Part shown: positions 47,271 through 60,770 of the stretch, one piece after another
How the letters are laid out: each line of letters starts with the position of its first letter
Numbering within the stretch: the first letter of the stretch is position 1
NCBI GenBank assembly: GCA_963921425.1
Contig: OY992832.1
Coordinates: 20,000,835-20,064,834, forward strand
Direction: 5' to 3'
Source of the DNA: Dryas octopetala
Taxonomy: Eukaryota; Streptophyta; Magnoliopsida; Rosales; Rosaceae
DNA length: 64,000 bases
Translations under genes and position numbers: made by a program
Notes under the pieces: model-generated
What the model was told of the DNA's origin: nothing
The model's database searches: none
Seen by the model: the letters and a program-made list of their open reading frames with translations, nothing else

Positions 47271-49631
47271 GAGCTGCTTTTCAAGCACAAAACAGAAGAG
47301 AGTCAAAAAGAAATTTTTTGGGCCTTATTATTGTAGCAAATTTGATTTGACTTATTTTTTTGCTTGGATTGGTCTGGATGGCCATTTTCAGATTTTGAGG
47401 CTAGTTTCAGAAGCTTATGTGATCCAGGAATCTTCCTTAGGTATGGGCACATTTATTGGTTTGGGTTAACTAAATTTTTCAATTAAGATTTTATATGTTA
47501 AAAATATCTAATCCGTCCTGATGTAGATTTTTTTAATGATTTGAATAAAGTTTTAGACTCGGTCCAAAAAATAAATCAAGTTTTAGTAATTTTTATTTGT
47601 TTCCTATGTATTTGTTATTAGCCGTTGGTCCATAGGGTTAATAAGAGGTTATGGAAACTTTCCTCTTTTAATCAATCGCTTTACAAGCTTAATGCTGTTA
47701 CTCGACTATAATGAATCATTCATGGTTAACTTGTTTTGGTTGGTTCCTTAGATAGATAATCATATAGCATTCGATGAGAACTTTGCTCATTTATGCATGT
47801 GGATGAGTCATTGGTTAGTATTTCATTTACTTGGAAATGAACTTTGGTTTAAACGCTAATGAGCCCTGGTGTCATTTAATTATTTCCAATAGCTGTGGAA
47901 TGTTTTTGTATGAAATTACCACCTAAATAAAGAAGAAGGCATTGCGGAAGAAAGATGGTTGAGTGACAAACAGCCACTGTCAATGCCACTTATATTACCA
48001 CACTTGTTACTTCTCTTAGAAAAGATGGTAAAGAAAGAAAAAAAACGGTGTAACTGGATAATTTGTCATGTTTTGCTCATCTTAACTACAATACATGACA
48101 CCTTAAAATAAAATAAAAAATAAAAAAAACTTAGCTAGATTAGGAAATTAGCTAGCTTAGGCGAGGATCCAAATTTATAAAAGATTATGCATAATAGACT
48201 ATAATATTACATTATTACACTTGATAAGTAACGAGTGGAATGGGAAATACAATACCATGGTTAATGAGCGGAAGTGAATTTAAAAATCTATAAATGGTAC
48301 ATTTCCCTGCATTTTTGAATTGGCATGTGCATTTAATTAATACCAAACAAAGTGTACGCTTCAAATTAAAAATGAGCTTTGGTTAGCACTTACCAACATG
48401 CTAATATAAAAATATTTGTTTTCAACAGATTTTGACATATTGTCTACGATCTGTAGCCTTTCTTAAGACAGCACTAATTGACCCAAAAAAAAAAAAAAAA
48501 GAAAAAAAAACAGAAAAGGCTATATAGACTCCATCTAATCTATATAAAAATACATATGTACGCCCGTAAATGTAGCAAATTTTGGCTGACTAGAAAATGT
48601 AACAAATACAGACAAGTCCTAATAATATTATTATTCTGATGCAGGAATGAATAGGGAATTTGAAGTGCCATTTTCACATGTTAATCTTTGGTTAATAGCT
48701 GCTGATCCCACGTACAACATCTTTGACTTGGTAGATACATTGCATTATTTTAGTTATAATTTTTTTAATGTATAGTCTAACTTGGAAAACTAAGTTTTCA
48801 CATGGCATAATTTAATTAGTTGATGGGATGTCATATTAAATTTAGTTAATAAAATAATTGGGGAAAAAAAATTCAACTAGGCCACCGGTTGTAGTTGTGA
48901 AGAAGACTAAAGACAAAGAAAATGGACAGGGCAGCTAAATACTTATTGTCTTGCTTGGGGGCGTCTTTGGGATTAAGAAGGATTTATACCCAAATACTTT
49001 TTGTTCTCTTTCTGTTTTTTATATTTTTATTTTAGGGAATTGCTTGTCATAATCACCATGAAAATTGCATCTAGGATCAAGTCTAGTCCTGATTGTCAAT
49101 TAAATGTTAATTGAATGGAGTTGGTTCACCAATCACCATATGCAGAGGGGTGTGTACTTTGTGCCGTCCCGATCAAACAATTAGTGCTTCTGCTTCCATT
49201 TATTGAACAAATAGAGTGGAGCCATCTCCTCCAACCTTACCTTGTTTTGCTTTGAGTAGTAGACTTGCAAAGTTTAATAAAGTATAGCATATTTGGTACC
49301 TAGCTATTTGATAGTTCTGGCATCACTTTTCATCAATTCGATTCCTATTCAATAAAGTTAGTCTTGCTTGATCATATTAGAAAATTGTTTTGATGTCTGA
49401 TATATCATATATACAGTGAATTTTTTTTTTTTTTCTCAAGTAGTCTAACATGTAAAATGTAATCAAGCAGTCAATTTTTAATATTTATTAAATTGATGTT
49501 TATTTAAGAAGTAGTCTAAACTCTAAACCCTAAAATGTGTAGTCTGACACTTTGATAATATGATATATATATATATTAAACAATTTTTTCTTGATCAATA
49601 AATGAACTTCATAAAACTTATAACGAGGAGG
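47271..49631. other. intergenic DNA, no gene seen
   Basis: AT-rich spacer with poly-A tracts (for example 48485-48510) and no supported coding sequence. Confidence 0.55.
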
Positions 49632-49640
49632 AAAAATAAC

Positions 49641-50065
49641 GGGCAAATTACACGCAGGTATCTCAAGTATACACCTTTATTCACTTGAGTACTCCAATAA
49701 AAAAAAGTTGCTCAGAGTTACCTTAACTACTAATTTTGCACACGCAAGTACCTCCGTTAACTATTTCGTCGGAGAGGCCGTTAAGTGCCTACGTGGCACA
49801 CTGACATACCCTTAGAAACATGCCATGTGGAAAAAAAATTATAAAAAAATGAACTAATTATTTAAAAAAACAAAAAAAATTAAAAAAAAAAACAAAAAAA
49901 ACAAAAAAAAAATGGAGTTGCAAGGGCTAGTGCAGCAGCCTCCCTTCGCCTCCCACCCCTCCCTCCGAGACCCACCAACCCAGCCACCCACCCCTCCGAC
50001 CCCAGCCACCTTACCGCCGACCCTAGCCACCACGCCGCCGACCCACCCCCTCTCTTTCCACGCCC

Positions 50066-50106
<41 letters not shown>

Positions 50107-50853
50107 CGAAACCCCAGCCCAAGCCCAGCCTCGAGCCCTCCTCCCTCCGCCTCCCCCAATGACCCACCCAACCCAGTGACCCACCCACCTCCCTCCCCTC
50201 TCCGGCCACCAGCTCCATCTCTCTCTTTTTGTCACTCTCTCTCCCTCTGTTTCTCTCTCTCTATCTTAGATCTGAACAAAGGTGGAGCTCGGGGCGGGGC
50301 GGGTAGGGGCTGGGGTTTCGGGGGAGAGAGAGAGAGGCAGAAAGAGAGGAGAGGGGATGGGTGGCTCGGTTGGGGAGAGAGAGAGCGAGGTAGAGAAAGA
50401 AAGTGAGGGGCGAGGAGAGAGAGAGTGAGGCAGAGAGAGGAGAGGGGGTGGATGGCCGAGTGGGTCAGCAGCGTGGTGGGTGGATCGGCGGCAGGGTAGC
50501 TGGGGTCGGAGGGGTGGATGGCTGGGTTGGGTGGGTCTCGGAGGGAGGGGTGGGAGGCGGAGGGAGGCTGCTGCACTAGCCCCTGCAACTCCTTTTTTTT
50601 TTTTTTGAGTTTTTATTTTTATTTTTTTTTTAATAATTAGTTCATTTTTTATAATTTTTTTGTCCACGTGGCATGTTTCTAAGGGTATGTCAGTGTGCCA
50701 CGTAGGCACTTAACGGCCTCCCCGACGGAATAGTTAACGGAGGTACTTAGGTGTGCAAAATCAGTAGTTAAGGTACCTCTGAGCAACTTTTTTTTATTGG
50801 GGTACTCAAGTGAACAATGGTGTATACTTGAGGTACCTGCGTGTAATTTGCCC
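49641..50853. mobile_element. Mutator-like element, near-complete palindrome
   Basis: Starts GGGCAAATTACACGCAGGTA and ends TACCTGCGTGTAATTTGCCC. Perfect 9-bp target duplication AAAAATAAC at 49632-49640 and 50854-50862. The arms stay complementary almost to the centre (about 50250): a C-rich, CT-rich left half (from AGGGCTAGTGCAGCAGCC at 49923) is mirrored by a G-rich right half ending GGCTGCTGCACTAGCCC. All proline-, glycine- and arginine-rich frames inside come from this and are not genes. Confidence 0.93.
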
Positions 50854-50862
50854 AAAAATAAC

Positions 50863-53800
50863 TAAACTTGGGTTCTTTTCATGGTAGACAGTTTAGTAAC
50901 AGAAAATTACGCATATATATGTGTGTGTGTGGTGTGTGTGTCACTTCATGATGTTAGAAAATTTTTAGCATTACATTCAAAGCTATATATATATATACAC
51001 ACACACAACAATTATCTGTACAAAAAGTCTGTTTTTTAATTTAATTAAGGACGGACACATATATTTTTATGTCTTTTTTTTCTCTACCTTTAGATCTTAT
51101 TTTTGGCAAAATTTAATACTTTTAAGTATAAATCGTCAATTGAAACTTATTCCTCGATTTTAAATCTTGTGATTTTGGGCTCTTGTTCCTCTATTAGGCA
51201 TATGGCATGACCTAAGCCTAAGGTAGTTTTATGCACCCATAATACGACATGGAGTTCAACTCGGCTAAATATTGCAAAAACATAATAAAACTTTTATACA
51301 AATGCCATCAGTGAAAACTGAAAAGAGGAAATTCCAGTGTAAGAGTGAAAATATAGCCTAAAAACTCAAAAGTTAAAATCTAAATATAACCTTGAATGAA
51401 TGATTCTATACTCTAAAATAAGAATCCTATACTCTAAAATGTTGAACTATATCAAAAATTAAATAAAAAAAATTCATAAAAATACTTACGTCCGTTCTTA
51501 CACATAATTTTACTATATGTATATACAAATTGCAAATATATTTTCATTAGATAATTAAGCTCACCTTCAAGTTTTGATTTCCATGCAACTTTCAATCAAC
51601 TATTTCAGCATCAACCTTAGACATACTGTGTAGCATTAATCGTAACAACTAACAACCAATTAATACAATGCCTCTAAAGCTATGCTGGCAGTTGATACTC
51701 ATAAGATGGCTTATTAAATCCTAAGTTATATATATATATATGTACACAAAAATGTTTTAAAACTAACTAGTTAGCAAGTTAATACGAAGCTAACCACTCT
51801 TTTGGATTCACCACACGATGTAATCTCATAATCCAAATTATTTATTTTTTAGATCTCATTTTAAAAATCATCTTTGTAAAAAAATTCTAAAATCAAAAGT
51901 TATTTAGCTATTTGATTATAATAACAACCATTTATATGCTTTTATAGAAAATAGTGTTCGTCTATTTATTTGATTACAGTTAAATGAATAGATGATTTCT
52001 GATTTGGTTGATTTTTTGTAATGATGATCTTTAAAGTGGGATTCCCAAAAAGTGGTTAACGTCGTATTAATTTATTAACCAGTTATTTTCATATTTATAT
52101 AAATTTTCTCCCGCGCATAACTACATGCCGAGACGCCAACATTCAAATACTTACCCATTAAACATTCGATTATGCAATTTATTTATTTTTTAAATATTTT
52201 GTTCAAACTTAAAGTTGATTTATTATTTTATGGTATATAATCGTAATTGTGAACTTAGGTTTTAAGCGGAGAGTTAATACCTAGAATTTAAGTTCACAAC
52301 AAATATATAGCTGGATTGTGTGTATGTATATGTCAATTGATGAGGTAGTCAAAATGACTAACAAGCAGGAATCCAAAATTAATTTGTTTGAAACTGATCA
52401 AGCACATTTGATGATCAAGTATGAATTTGCAAACTAAATAAATTCCAAAGCTTAATTTGTGCCCCTTGATGAACTTGTACAATATGATTAGCACTCTTAA
52501 AAACCACATGTGCAAAGCTATATTAGGAGATTAATATTTAATTAGATGGTCTCTGAATCTATCTTGTCGGTGTGGAGCTTTCTGTCTCTCTGTCTTTGTC
52601 AAGAGAGAGAGAGAGGTTTTGCTTATTAAAAAGAGAATTTCTTTGCTATGGCAAACACATAGGAAACGACAAAATTCATTGAGAACGTGCAGCAGAATTT
52701 TGATGCAATTAAAGAAAGGGGCCAGTCATACCTTTTAATTTTTCTAAAATGATAATAATAATAATTTTTCTTATTTTATTTATTCTTTCATTCCCTAATA
52801 CCAACCTAGGCCAGCAACTTCCCTATAATGTATAAAACTCTGACAGTTTACCATTTATTATGTTCAATATATACTCAATTGGCTAATTGCAATTTGAAAC
52901 ATGCATGACATAATACTGCCTTCCAATTTCCAAACATGCATGAATCATTTCATGTAGACCCCCAGAAGGCCATATGTGAGATTTATTAATCCATGACCTG
53001 CCCAAGTGGTCTTGCTCCAACATAAATTTCCTCCATTGCCTAATTCCTTGAAGTTTCAAACCAAGTTGGTCCATTTCAAACCAAAACTCTGCAACTTGGA
53101 ATGTCAAAAGAAATATTCCAATGTGGGCTGCTATGCACATTTTATGGATGGTATTAATTTGTGTAGATATTTGTTTTGGATGGTATTTGGTCTACTAGGC
53201 TGGTTGAATTCTTTGTTAGGCCTAAGGCCAAACTAAGAAATATGCTTTTCCTAAGAATCCATTTAATTTCTTTTTTATTGTCATTCAATTTCATTATTGT
53301 TCTTATGATTTTAATTCTTTATTTTCTTATCAATTTTTTGTCTATTACTAGTGCTTTATTGCTGTCCATTAAGCTTTTACATCATGCATAATTAAGCTGT
53401 CTGTTTCCATTAGATCATAAGACTATAAACACCAAAATAAATTCTTAAAATTTTAGATCCCAACTAATGTTACAGTATTTCGTTTGTTTGCATTTAAATT
53501 TAATTTAAATATTATTTATTTTTAATAAATAAAATACTACTATATCACCTGCGGGAGATTATTATATAATCATAGTTGTAAAGGAAAAATTATATGACTA
53601 CCCACCGCAAAATTTTGAGCATATGAATTGAGTTTGAAGTTGTTGAGTGGTTTTGCAGTTGCATTATGAAATAGAAGGCACAATGGTTAATTTAGGAGAT
53701 CCATCTCCAGTCTCCGGACTCCATCACAGGTCAACTATTTCCATTATTTTGTTTTATTCATTAATTGTTAAACTTATTTAATTATTTATATTGTTGGTAG

Positions 53801-55623
53801 TTGAATTGTCTTCAAGTCATATTGGTAACATTAGGTACATGACGGCTACCTTTGAATGCATACGCACAACTTTATAGAGGGTTTTGAAGAAAAAGTCTGC
53901 AAATACAGGTAGTCTTCTGGGCAACCAAACAAAGAATAGAGATGTTGATAATCTCAGTGATACGTAGATTATTAGTTAATGAGTGCATGACAGATCAACT
54001 CTATATATATATTAGTCTATGAAATTTGCGGTGTCACAAGCTTTTATAAAGTAGAGGCTCAAATAATCATATAGAATTGGTGCATGCACCAATGCAATTA
54101 ACATCTTCCTAACTGACATGGTTGGCATGACTTTCCTTCCAAAATTACAGTTACAAGTTCATATCATTCAAGACTATTTGCTGCCTTGGCCAAAAAAAAA
54201 AAAAAGACTATTTGCTGGCAATAGGATAATTATTATTTAATTAAGCAAACATTACCTATGCAAGGGGAGGAAGCCCTTTCTTCAATTCTACTAGGTAGAA
54301 ACTTTTAATAATTTTTTTTTTCTATCTTTAATATAATAGAGAAGAGAAATTGAAGGTTCACATATACAAGCATGAATAGGAGAATGTAGAGATGATAAAT
54401 CTTTTGTTGTAGAACTCCTGTATATTTTTATTTGTCCGAATAGAACTCATGTATAAATAAACGATTTTAATAAATAGTCTAACAATATAATATATTAAAT
54501 TATCGGTAAAACAATATTTTATTGAACATTCCGGGAACCCTATCGCATAAATTTGTTTGATGTGTATGAAAATTATGTTACAAACTTACAACGATGGAAA
54601 TAAGCTTGCTACATGAAAGTTGGTACAAATTGATGGGACGTTTATTAATAAACCCAGTACGGAGTTGGTTACAGGACAATTATCATGAGGTTGCTTTACT
54701 TTTCTTGAGCAGATGCAGTCTCCTTCACATTCAAGAATGATGAACAACGTGCCAAATGACCATAGCTTCTAGGGTCCATAACTCACAAGTATGCCTCACG
54801 CTTGTACCCCAAGAACAAGTAATTCATAATATGCCTTGTGGAACTTTTGTTTTTCTGTTTTATACTTTTGTATACATTACTTCATTTCAATAATCTAAAC
54901 CACATATTTAAATAAAAAATCATTACACAATAATTGAGATTAATAGTTTAACAAAATAATATGTTGTATAAATTTGAAGAAAGAGAGTTATAATTAATGT
55001 TAAATATATTATATTATTATGTGTAACTAAAAGTCTAAAACAATGATAACATAGTACCGGCCCTATATCTCTTTATCTTTTTCCTTGCATCCCATAATTA
55101 AGCCTTGATTTCAAAGTCTAAATCATAGTTTATTCTTTTGCTTTAAAACCCTTAAATCAACTTTAGCCCATACCACTGTATCATTCTTTGGTCCTCTGTC
55201 TCCTTGCATCATCTAGAATAATAATAATAATAGTGATAACCAATTTCAAGATCTATATATAATTATATTCTATTTGGACTTGGCTGCTCACCCATAAATA
55301 AAATAACTTGTGTGTAACGATGACACAACGTGATATTTTAACATAATATTACAAATTCACTTAAATTATAAAAAGTATACAATTCCTAATATTTGGGCCT
55401 AAAATTTATCATCTAGAATATATAGATATTAATGATAATATATGTATTATAATTTAAGTAAATTTATAATACTACGTCAACATATCAATTGATATTATTG
55501 TTAAACAAAAAAATTTCCCAATCAATAGGGATTGTACTAGTAAACACCTATAAATTTGGTTCTGTGATAGGACTCTCATTAATTTACATTCCCTAATCCC
55601 TCTTTCCAACCGCAACCGTATGA
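50863..55623. other. intergenic DNA, no gene seen
   Basis: Long AT-rich spacer with scattered TG/TA runs (50915-51005), an inverted-repeat element at 51765-52084, and no supported exon. The frames at 52883-53140 and 53006-53236 overlap on opposite strands and have no recognised domain. Confidence 0.5.
51765..52084. mobile_element. probable MITE with 32-bp inverted ends
   Basis: The left end AACTAGTTAGCAAGTTAATA and right end (read inward) AACTGGTTAATAAATTAATA continue into a shared CTAACCACT or TTAACCACT block. It contains copy 2 of the dispersed module (51833-51908). No clear target duplication. Confidence 0.6.
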
Positions 55624-55632
55624 TATTATTTA

Positions 55633-56762
55633 GGTTTTTTAGCAAGAAACTCACCTGAACTTTGACTCAATTTTCATGTTATCACTTAAATTAAAAATTG
55701 AAGCAAGTTGCCCCCTGAATTAAATTTTGTTTGCAAGTTACCACCTCTATCCAAATCCTCATGGGTTTTTTGGTCTTTTCATAGAAAAGAACTTGGGTGG
55801 AGAAGATTTTGCCACCAATTACAAGTGACCACATGTACAACTATTTTTCTATTTTTACAAACTTTGAAAATTAATTAAAAATAGCTCCAGACTCAGAAAA
55901 ATACATAGAAAATTCTTACGGACTCGTCTTGAATAATAATAATTTACTATAGAGTAAAATTACCAATTTTTCTTTTGAAAGTTTCCAGAAAATTTGGAAA
56001 GTCCAAATATATTTCTAAAAAATTAAAATAAATTTTCCTCCATAAAATAAATTTTATAAAAATAATAAATTTCTGTAAAGTCTCAGAAGAATTCTAAAAA
56101 ATATTTTGGAAACTACCAAAAACCTGTTTTAGAGAATTCTTTCGAGACTTTACGAAAATTCTAGAATTTTTCTTGAATTTATTTTCCTCTAGGACCTCTC
56201 AGTCTTTTGGGTAGCAAGTGTTCACGAGAAAGGTAGTGTTAGTTTTTAGAAGACCAATGGTGCAAATCTTGTATTTTTTGGAGTTCGGGAGATTATCCTA
56301 TGAATTTTTAAATAGTCCAGAGTATTTTAATTTTTTAGAAATAAATTTGGACTTCCTAAATTTTCTGAAAACTCTCAGATGGAAAATTGATAATTTGACT
56401 CCATAGTAAATTACTATTAGTCAAGACGAATCCATAAGAATTTTCCGTGTCTTTTTCTAAGTCCAGAACTATTTTTAATTAATTTTCAAAGTTTTTAAAA
56501 ATAGGAAAATATAAATAAAAAAATAGTTGTACATGTGGCTACTTGTAATTGGTTGGGCCTTGCCACTCAACATAGTAAGGTGGCAAAAGCTTCCCCACTC
56601 AAGTTCTTCTTTATGAAAAGATCAAAAAAACCCATGAGGATTTGGATGAAGATGGTAACTTGCAACAAAATTTAATTCATGGGGTAACTTGCTTCAATTT
56701 TTAATTTAGGTGGTAACATGCAAATTGAGTCAAAATTCATGTGGGTATCTCGCTAAAAAGCC
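55633..56762. mobile_element. Mutator-like element, near-complete palindrome
   Basis: Starts GGTTTTTTAGCAAGA and ends TCTCGCTAAAAAGCC. Perfect 9-bp target duplication TATTATTTA at 55624-55632 and 56763-56771. The arms, each about 560 bp, pair across almost the whole length (for example CAAATCCTCATGGGTTTTTT left with AAAAAACCCATGAGGATTTG right), meeting near 56190. No coding capacity. Its terminal motif differs from the other Mutator-like elements here. Confidence 0.93.
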
Positions 56763-56771
56763 TATTATTTA

Positions 56772-57780
56772 TATATTAAAGGATGTAACATATGGACCGG
56801 AACTTAATTGAGAGTCACAGAGTACCCTTCGTTTCCTAAGCTATAAAATTTATTGAATAAGGGATAGAAGCGAAAAAGAGAAAAATAAAGGAAGCTTTGT
56901 AACTCACATACACAGTAGGCATTGCTTTTAATTAAGGTGTGTTTGGGAGCAGGAGTTGGTGGGGCTACAGACTAAATTTATTTTGTGGGTCATCATTCAC
57001 CATCATAATCATGCATCCTACTGCATGCCCATATCATATTCAGCCAAAAATAAAAAATAAAAAAACTTTTTAGACTCCAAAATACATCCCCTCCCATATA
57101 TATCCACCAAGATATCAATTGAGATCTCCCAAATTGACTTTGATACAAACTTCTTACAGCTCGACTTTCTTTGTTACCCAAATGTGTCATAAGGTCTTAA
57201 CAAGAGAATTATTCTCCTGTCAATAATTAAAAAAGAAAAATACAACAGTAAATCCGCATTAGAAGTAAATAACAACAAATTTTTGTTGTTGTTGTTTTGT
57301 ATTTATTGATGCTTTCTAAAATATCTCAAATGTAATATATATTAATGACCCGATAACATTTTATTTAAAGTTTGTAAGACTGACTGATTGCCTAGTTGTC
57401 TATACCTTTTAACTAGATGACAATTTTCATGGCTCTAGTTGTAAAGCATTTATCTATATTTTCACAATTGAAAAACTAATTAATCTATAAATTAGAGAAT
57501 GGTGAAAAGTAGCACATACCTGTCTTTTGCCTTTGCCCACATCTTATATTAATTCACAAACCCAATGCAAGGGAATTAAAAGCAGCCATGATCCTGTGAC
57601 AAATAGTGATGGTATCACTTATCAGAACCAGGTCCAACTTTCTTTGCTAAGCCTTTTTTTTTTTTTTTCTTTTGATTTTTTTATGTGTCATATGAACTGG
57701 CAAAGGAGATAAAGAAGGCAAGCTTGAAGGTTTCTGTCTCAATCTTCTACTTCTTTCCTTTCTCATTAGATGCGGATTTT
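56772..57780. other. spacer upstream of the DUF868 gene
   Basis: No gene recognised. The region near 57500-57780 may include distal promoter sequence. Confidence 0.5.
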
Positions 57781-57792
57781 AAGGTGAGAGAT

Positions 57793-57806
57793 TGTGTGTG
57801 TGTGTG

Positions 57807-57887
<81 letters not shown>

Positions 57888-58042
57888 CATATAATATTAA
57901 TAAATTCATATAGCCCCTGTTTGGAACCTGGCTTTCCTTACCTTCCTTCTCATTATCACCCTCTCTCAAGTTCCCATTTACTCAATATAAAGAGTCCAAT
58001 TAACCAGACAGATCCATTTCTCCAGAGTCCAGACCCCCAGAT

Positions 58043-58078
<36 letters not shown>
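57793..58078 (+). promoter_or_regulatory. DUF868 promoter and leader with (GT)n, (GA)n and (CT)n tracts
   Basis: A GT run (57793-57806) is followed by about 38 GA units (57810-57885), then a possible TATA box (AATATAAAG, 57984-57992), then a CT run (58048-58078) about 60 bases before the start codon. The CT run would lie in the 5' leader if the TATA box is used. The opposed GA and CT tracts could pair with each other. Confidence 0.45.
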
Positions 58079-58082
<4 letters not shown>

Positions 58083-58140
58083 CAAAAGCAGTGCCTGCTG
58101 GTGTTTTTGTTTCTTGATCATATCACAATTGCTCTTTACA

Positions 58141-59055
58141 ATGAGAGACAAAGTGTCATGTTTTGGAGAAAATGCAGTAAATGTGTCTCACCCTTCATGT
58201 TCCAGCCAAAAAAACATTGCTTGTGTCTCTGCAAGTTCAACTACTCCTTCAGTCCAAAATGCAGTCACATGCCTCTACAAAATCACTCTGTCTTCCACCA
58301 AAAAGCAGTTCTTGGTCACAGTCACTTGGTGCAAGAACCACTATGCACAAGGCCTGAGCATCAAAGTTGGTGATGACCCCTCAACCTCCTTCAAGCTGAA
58401 CATGAATTCGCGCCTATTCCGGAAGAAGAAGGGCACCAAGTTCCTCGAATCCGATAATTCGAAGGTGGAAATCATTTGGGATCTCTCCAAAGCCAAGTAT
58501 GATGCTTTTGGCCCTGAACCTGTTGATGGGTTCTACATCCTGGTCATGGTTGACTCAGAAATAGGCCTAGTTCTTGGTGACATGGCTGAAGAAGCTGTGA
58601 CCAAGAAGTTCAAAACCAGCACTTCCCCAATTGCTAAGACCTCTCTCATTTCAAGACAAGAGCATTGTTCAGGCAATGCCCTTTACTCCACCAAAGCCCA
58701 ATTCAGTGACACAGGGATTTCACATGACATTTTGATCAGATGCAGTGGAGAAAATGAGAGCCTGAAGCATCCAGTTTTGTCAGTTTGCATTGATAAGAAG
58801 ACAGTGATTAGAGTGAAGAGGCTGCAGTGGAATTTCAGAGGGAATCAGACCATTTTTGTTGATGGTTTGCTGGTTGATCTGATGTGGGATGTTCATGACT
58901 GGTTCTTTGACAACCCTTCTTCAAGGTTTGCAGTGTTCATGTTCAGAACAAGAAGTGGGATGGATAGCAGGCTGTGGTTGGAAGAGAAGTTGATGCAGAA
59001 AGAGCAGGACAGTGTTGAATTCTCCTTGTTGATCTATGCCTGTAAGAGCTTATAA
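58141..59055 (+). CDS. DUF868 family protein, single exon
   Basis: Plant-specific DUF868 protein (molecular function unknown), 304 aa, within the usual family length of about 280-340. The frame is open upstream, but the first ATG is at 58141 and gives [13 protein letters not shown]. Recognisable family blocks: the start of the conserved part at about 43 ([11 protein letters not shown]), [14 protein letters not shown] near 62-75, FRKKKGTKF and [11 protein letters not shown] near 95-120, [13 protein letters not shown] near 125, [12 protein letters not shown] in the middle, and WDVHDWFF followed by FMFRTRSG near the C-terminus. No signal peptide or membrane segment is evident. There is no intron, as is common in this family. 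Family call confident; function not known. Confidence 0.93.
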   Translation: MRDKVSCFGENAVNVSHPSCSSQKNIACVSASSTTPSVQNAVTCLYKITLSSTKKQFLVTVTWCKNHYAQGLSIKVGDDPSTSFKLNMNSRLFRKKKGTKFLESDNSKVEIIWDLSKAKYDAFGPEPVDGFYILVMVDSEIGLVLGDMAEEAVTKKFKTSTSPIAKTSLISRQEHCSGNALYSTKAQFSDTGISHDILIRCSGENESLKHPVLSVCIDKKTVIRVKRLQWNFRGNQTIFVDGLLVDLMWDVHDWFFDNPSSRFAVFMFRTRSGMDSRLWLEEKLMQKEQDSVEFSLLIYACKSL

Positions 59056-59858
59056 TGAAACTTAGTCATTGAATTTTTTTTTTAATCATAATTCTCTTTG
59101 ATATTTATGCTTTATTGTTATTATTAGTTCTTTTTCTCCCATTTCATAGAGGAATAGATACTAATTCATTTTGATCATTTATAAGAAAAGAAATAAGGTA
59201 ATGTTTCAGAAATTTGATCGAAGTGTAGGTTGATAAATTTGACAGGTTTTGGTCTCTCTCTCTCCCTCTCTCTCTGTGAAACAAATGGTATTGAATCTTA
59301 ATTTGCAAATTAGGATATCATATTGCATAGTGCTAGTATATCAATTATGTGATATAGGGGTCACTGTATAAGGTTCAAAAAAGTTCAAAAGGCAAAGAAA
59401 AAGACACCCAAGAGATATCAATGGAGATCTGCACTGAAAGGGCAATTGGGGATTTTGAGTGTCACTGATAATCACTTTTGAGCCATAGAAGAATCAAATA
59501 AAGTTGAAAAATCCCTCATTAGTCATTAATGATCAGCACTATTTGACAAGTATTTTCAATCAACATGGAAAACAGATGATTTATTCCCTTCATAGGAATA
59601 TGGAAGATTAATGCTTTCTCTTATTGTTTATTTCCAAACAAAATTACAGAAAATTTCTCTTCTAATTTTTTCCATTTTTTATAATTAAAAAACAGACTGA
59701 ATGATTTGTCTAATATTTTATATTTATATATTATTTTTCCCCCATATTGGTGGCATACCTTGGGCTTGACTTGTCAGGAGAACTTGTACACGTCCTTTGT
59801 TCCAAGAATGCCAACTCATTCACCCTTGTTAACAAGCCGAAAAATTGATCTATTTAAA

Positions 59859-60034
59859 GGCTCGAAGAAATTATTTTATGTGACCGATACACCGTTATAT
59901 GGTATAATCAATTTAATGGATTATAATATAGGTAAATGTTAATATTATACTCTACTAATATAAATATACCGTATGTTGAATTAATTATATCACATGACGG
60001 TGTATCGGATACACTTAATAATTTTTTCAAGGCT
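59859..60034. mobile_element. small foldback MITE
   Basis: ATTATTTTATGTGACCGATA with CACCGTTATATG on the left pairs with CATGACGGTGTATCGGATAC with ACTTAATAAT on the right. The arms are about 55 bp; the ends are approximate and no target duplication was found. Confidence 0.65.
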
Positions 60035-60770
60035 TGACTTGGTGTAGCTTGTGATTGTGAAAATTGAGTTTGGCAACAGATTAAACAGTTCAAGGACAGA
60101 TTTTGGTTTTCTTTTCGGTTTTCTATGATTGTCCAACAACAATATCACCCATTACATAAGTAATCCAATTCCTGGCCAAAAAAAAACAACCATATCTTTT
60201 TTTTTTGTCAAATACAACAATATCAATTTAATTACTTAAGAAGCTAAGAGATAGCAAAACTACAAAGCCAAAAGTCTTTGGGATAATTTGTTCAAGTAAC
60301 TGAAACTTGAAAAGGCAAATACCAAAATAGGGTTTAAAAGTTAAAACAAACCCTATATAGGTCAGTTTTGCCAACAAGTGCACAAAAGATCCCAACTAAA
60401 AACAATTATATAAGAATGACTAGTCAATTTTGAATTGGCTAGTAAACTAAGGCTAGGGCCAAAACTGTTAAGCCTGGGTGGTGTCCCTTCATCTCAGACC
60501 CACTGCTAGTACAAGTCTATGGTCCCATTTGTCTTAAAACCATTGTCTGGTCGACAAGAAGAATCCAATCATTTCATGGCTTCCCATATATAGCACCACA
60601 AAAGACCCCTTGCTTAGAACACAAGGCCACACGGCCATGCATTCTCTGTATATTTAACTTAAAAGGACTCAAGTACTATACAATTAATACAATATGAAAA
60701 AATGGTAGTAACCTTCCCTTTCTACATTCTTTCTTCCCCGTTTATTCCGCAGTATCATTTCATAATTGAA

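Noticed and set aside
49854..50709. Several frames of 100-164 codons on both strands
   Set aside because: All lie within the palindromic Mutator-like element and reflect its C-rich, CT-rich and G-rich arms.
58114..58140. Upstream extension of the DUF868 frame
   Set aside because: It would start at TTG. The first ATG is at 58141, and a non-ATG start is not needed.
57685..58373. Plus-strand frame with a long RERERE tract running into the DUF868 region
   Set aside because: It arises from the GA microsatellite and lies in a different frame from the DUF868 protein.
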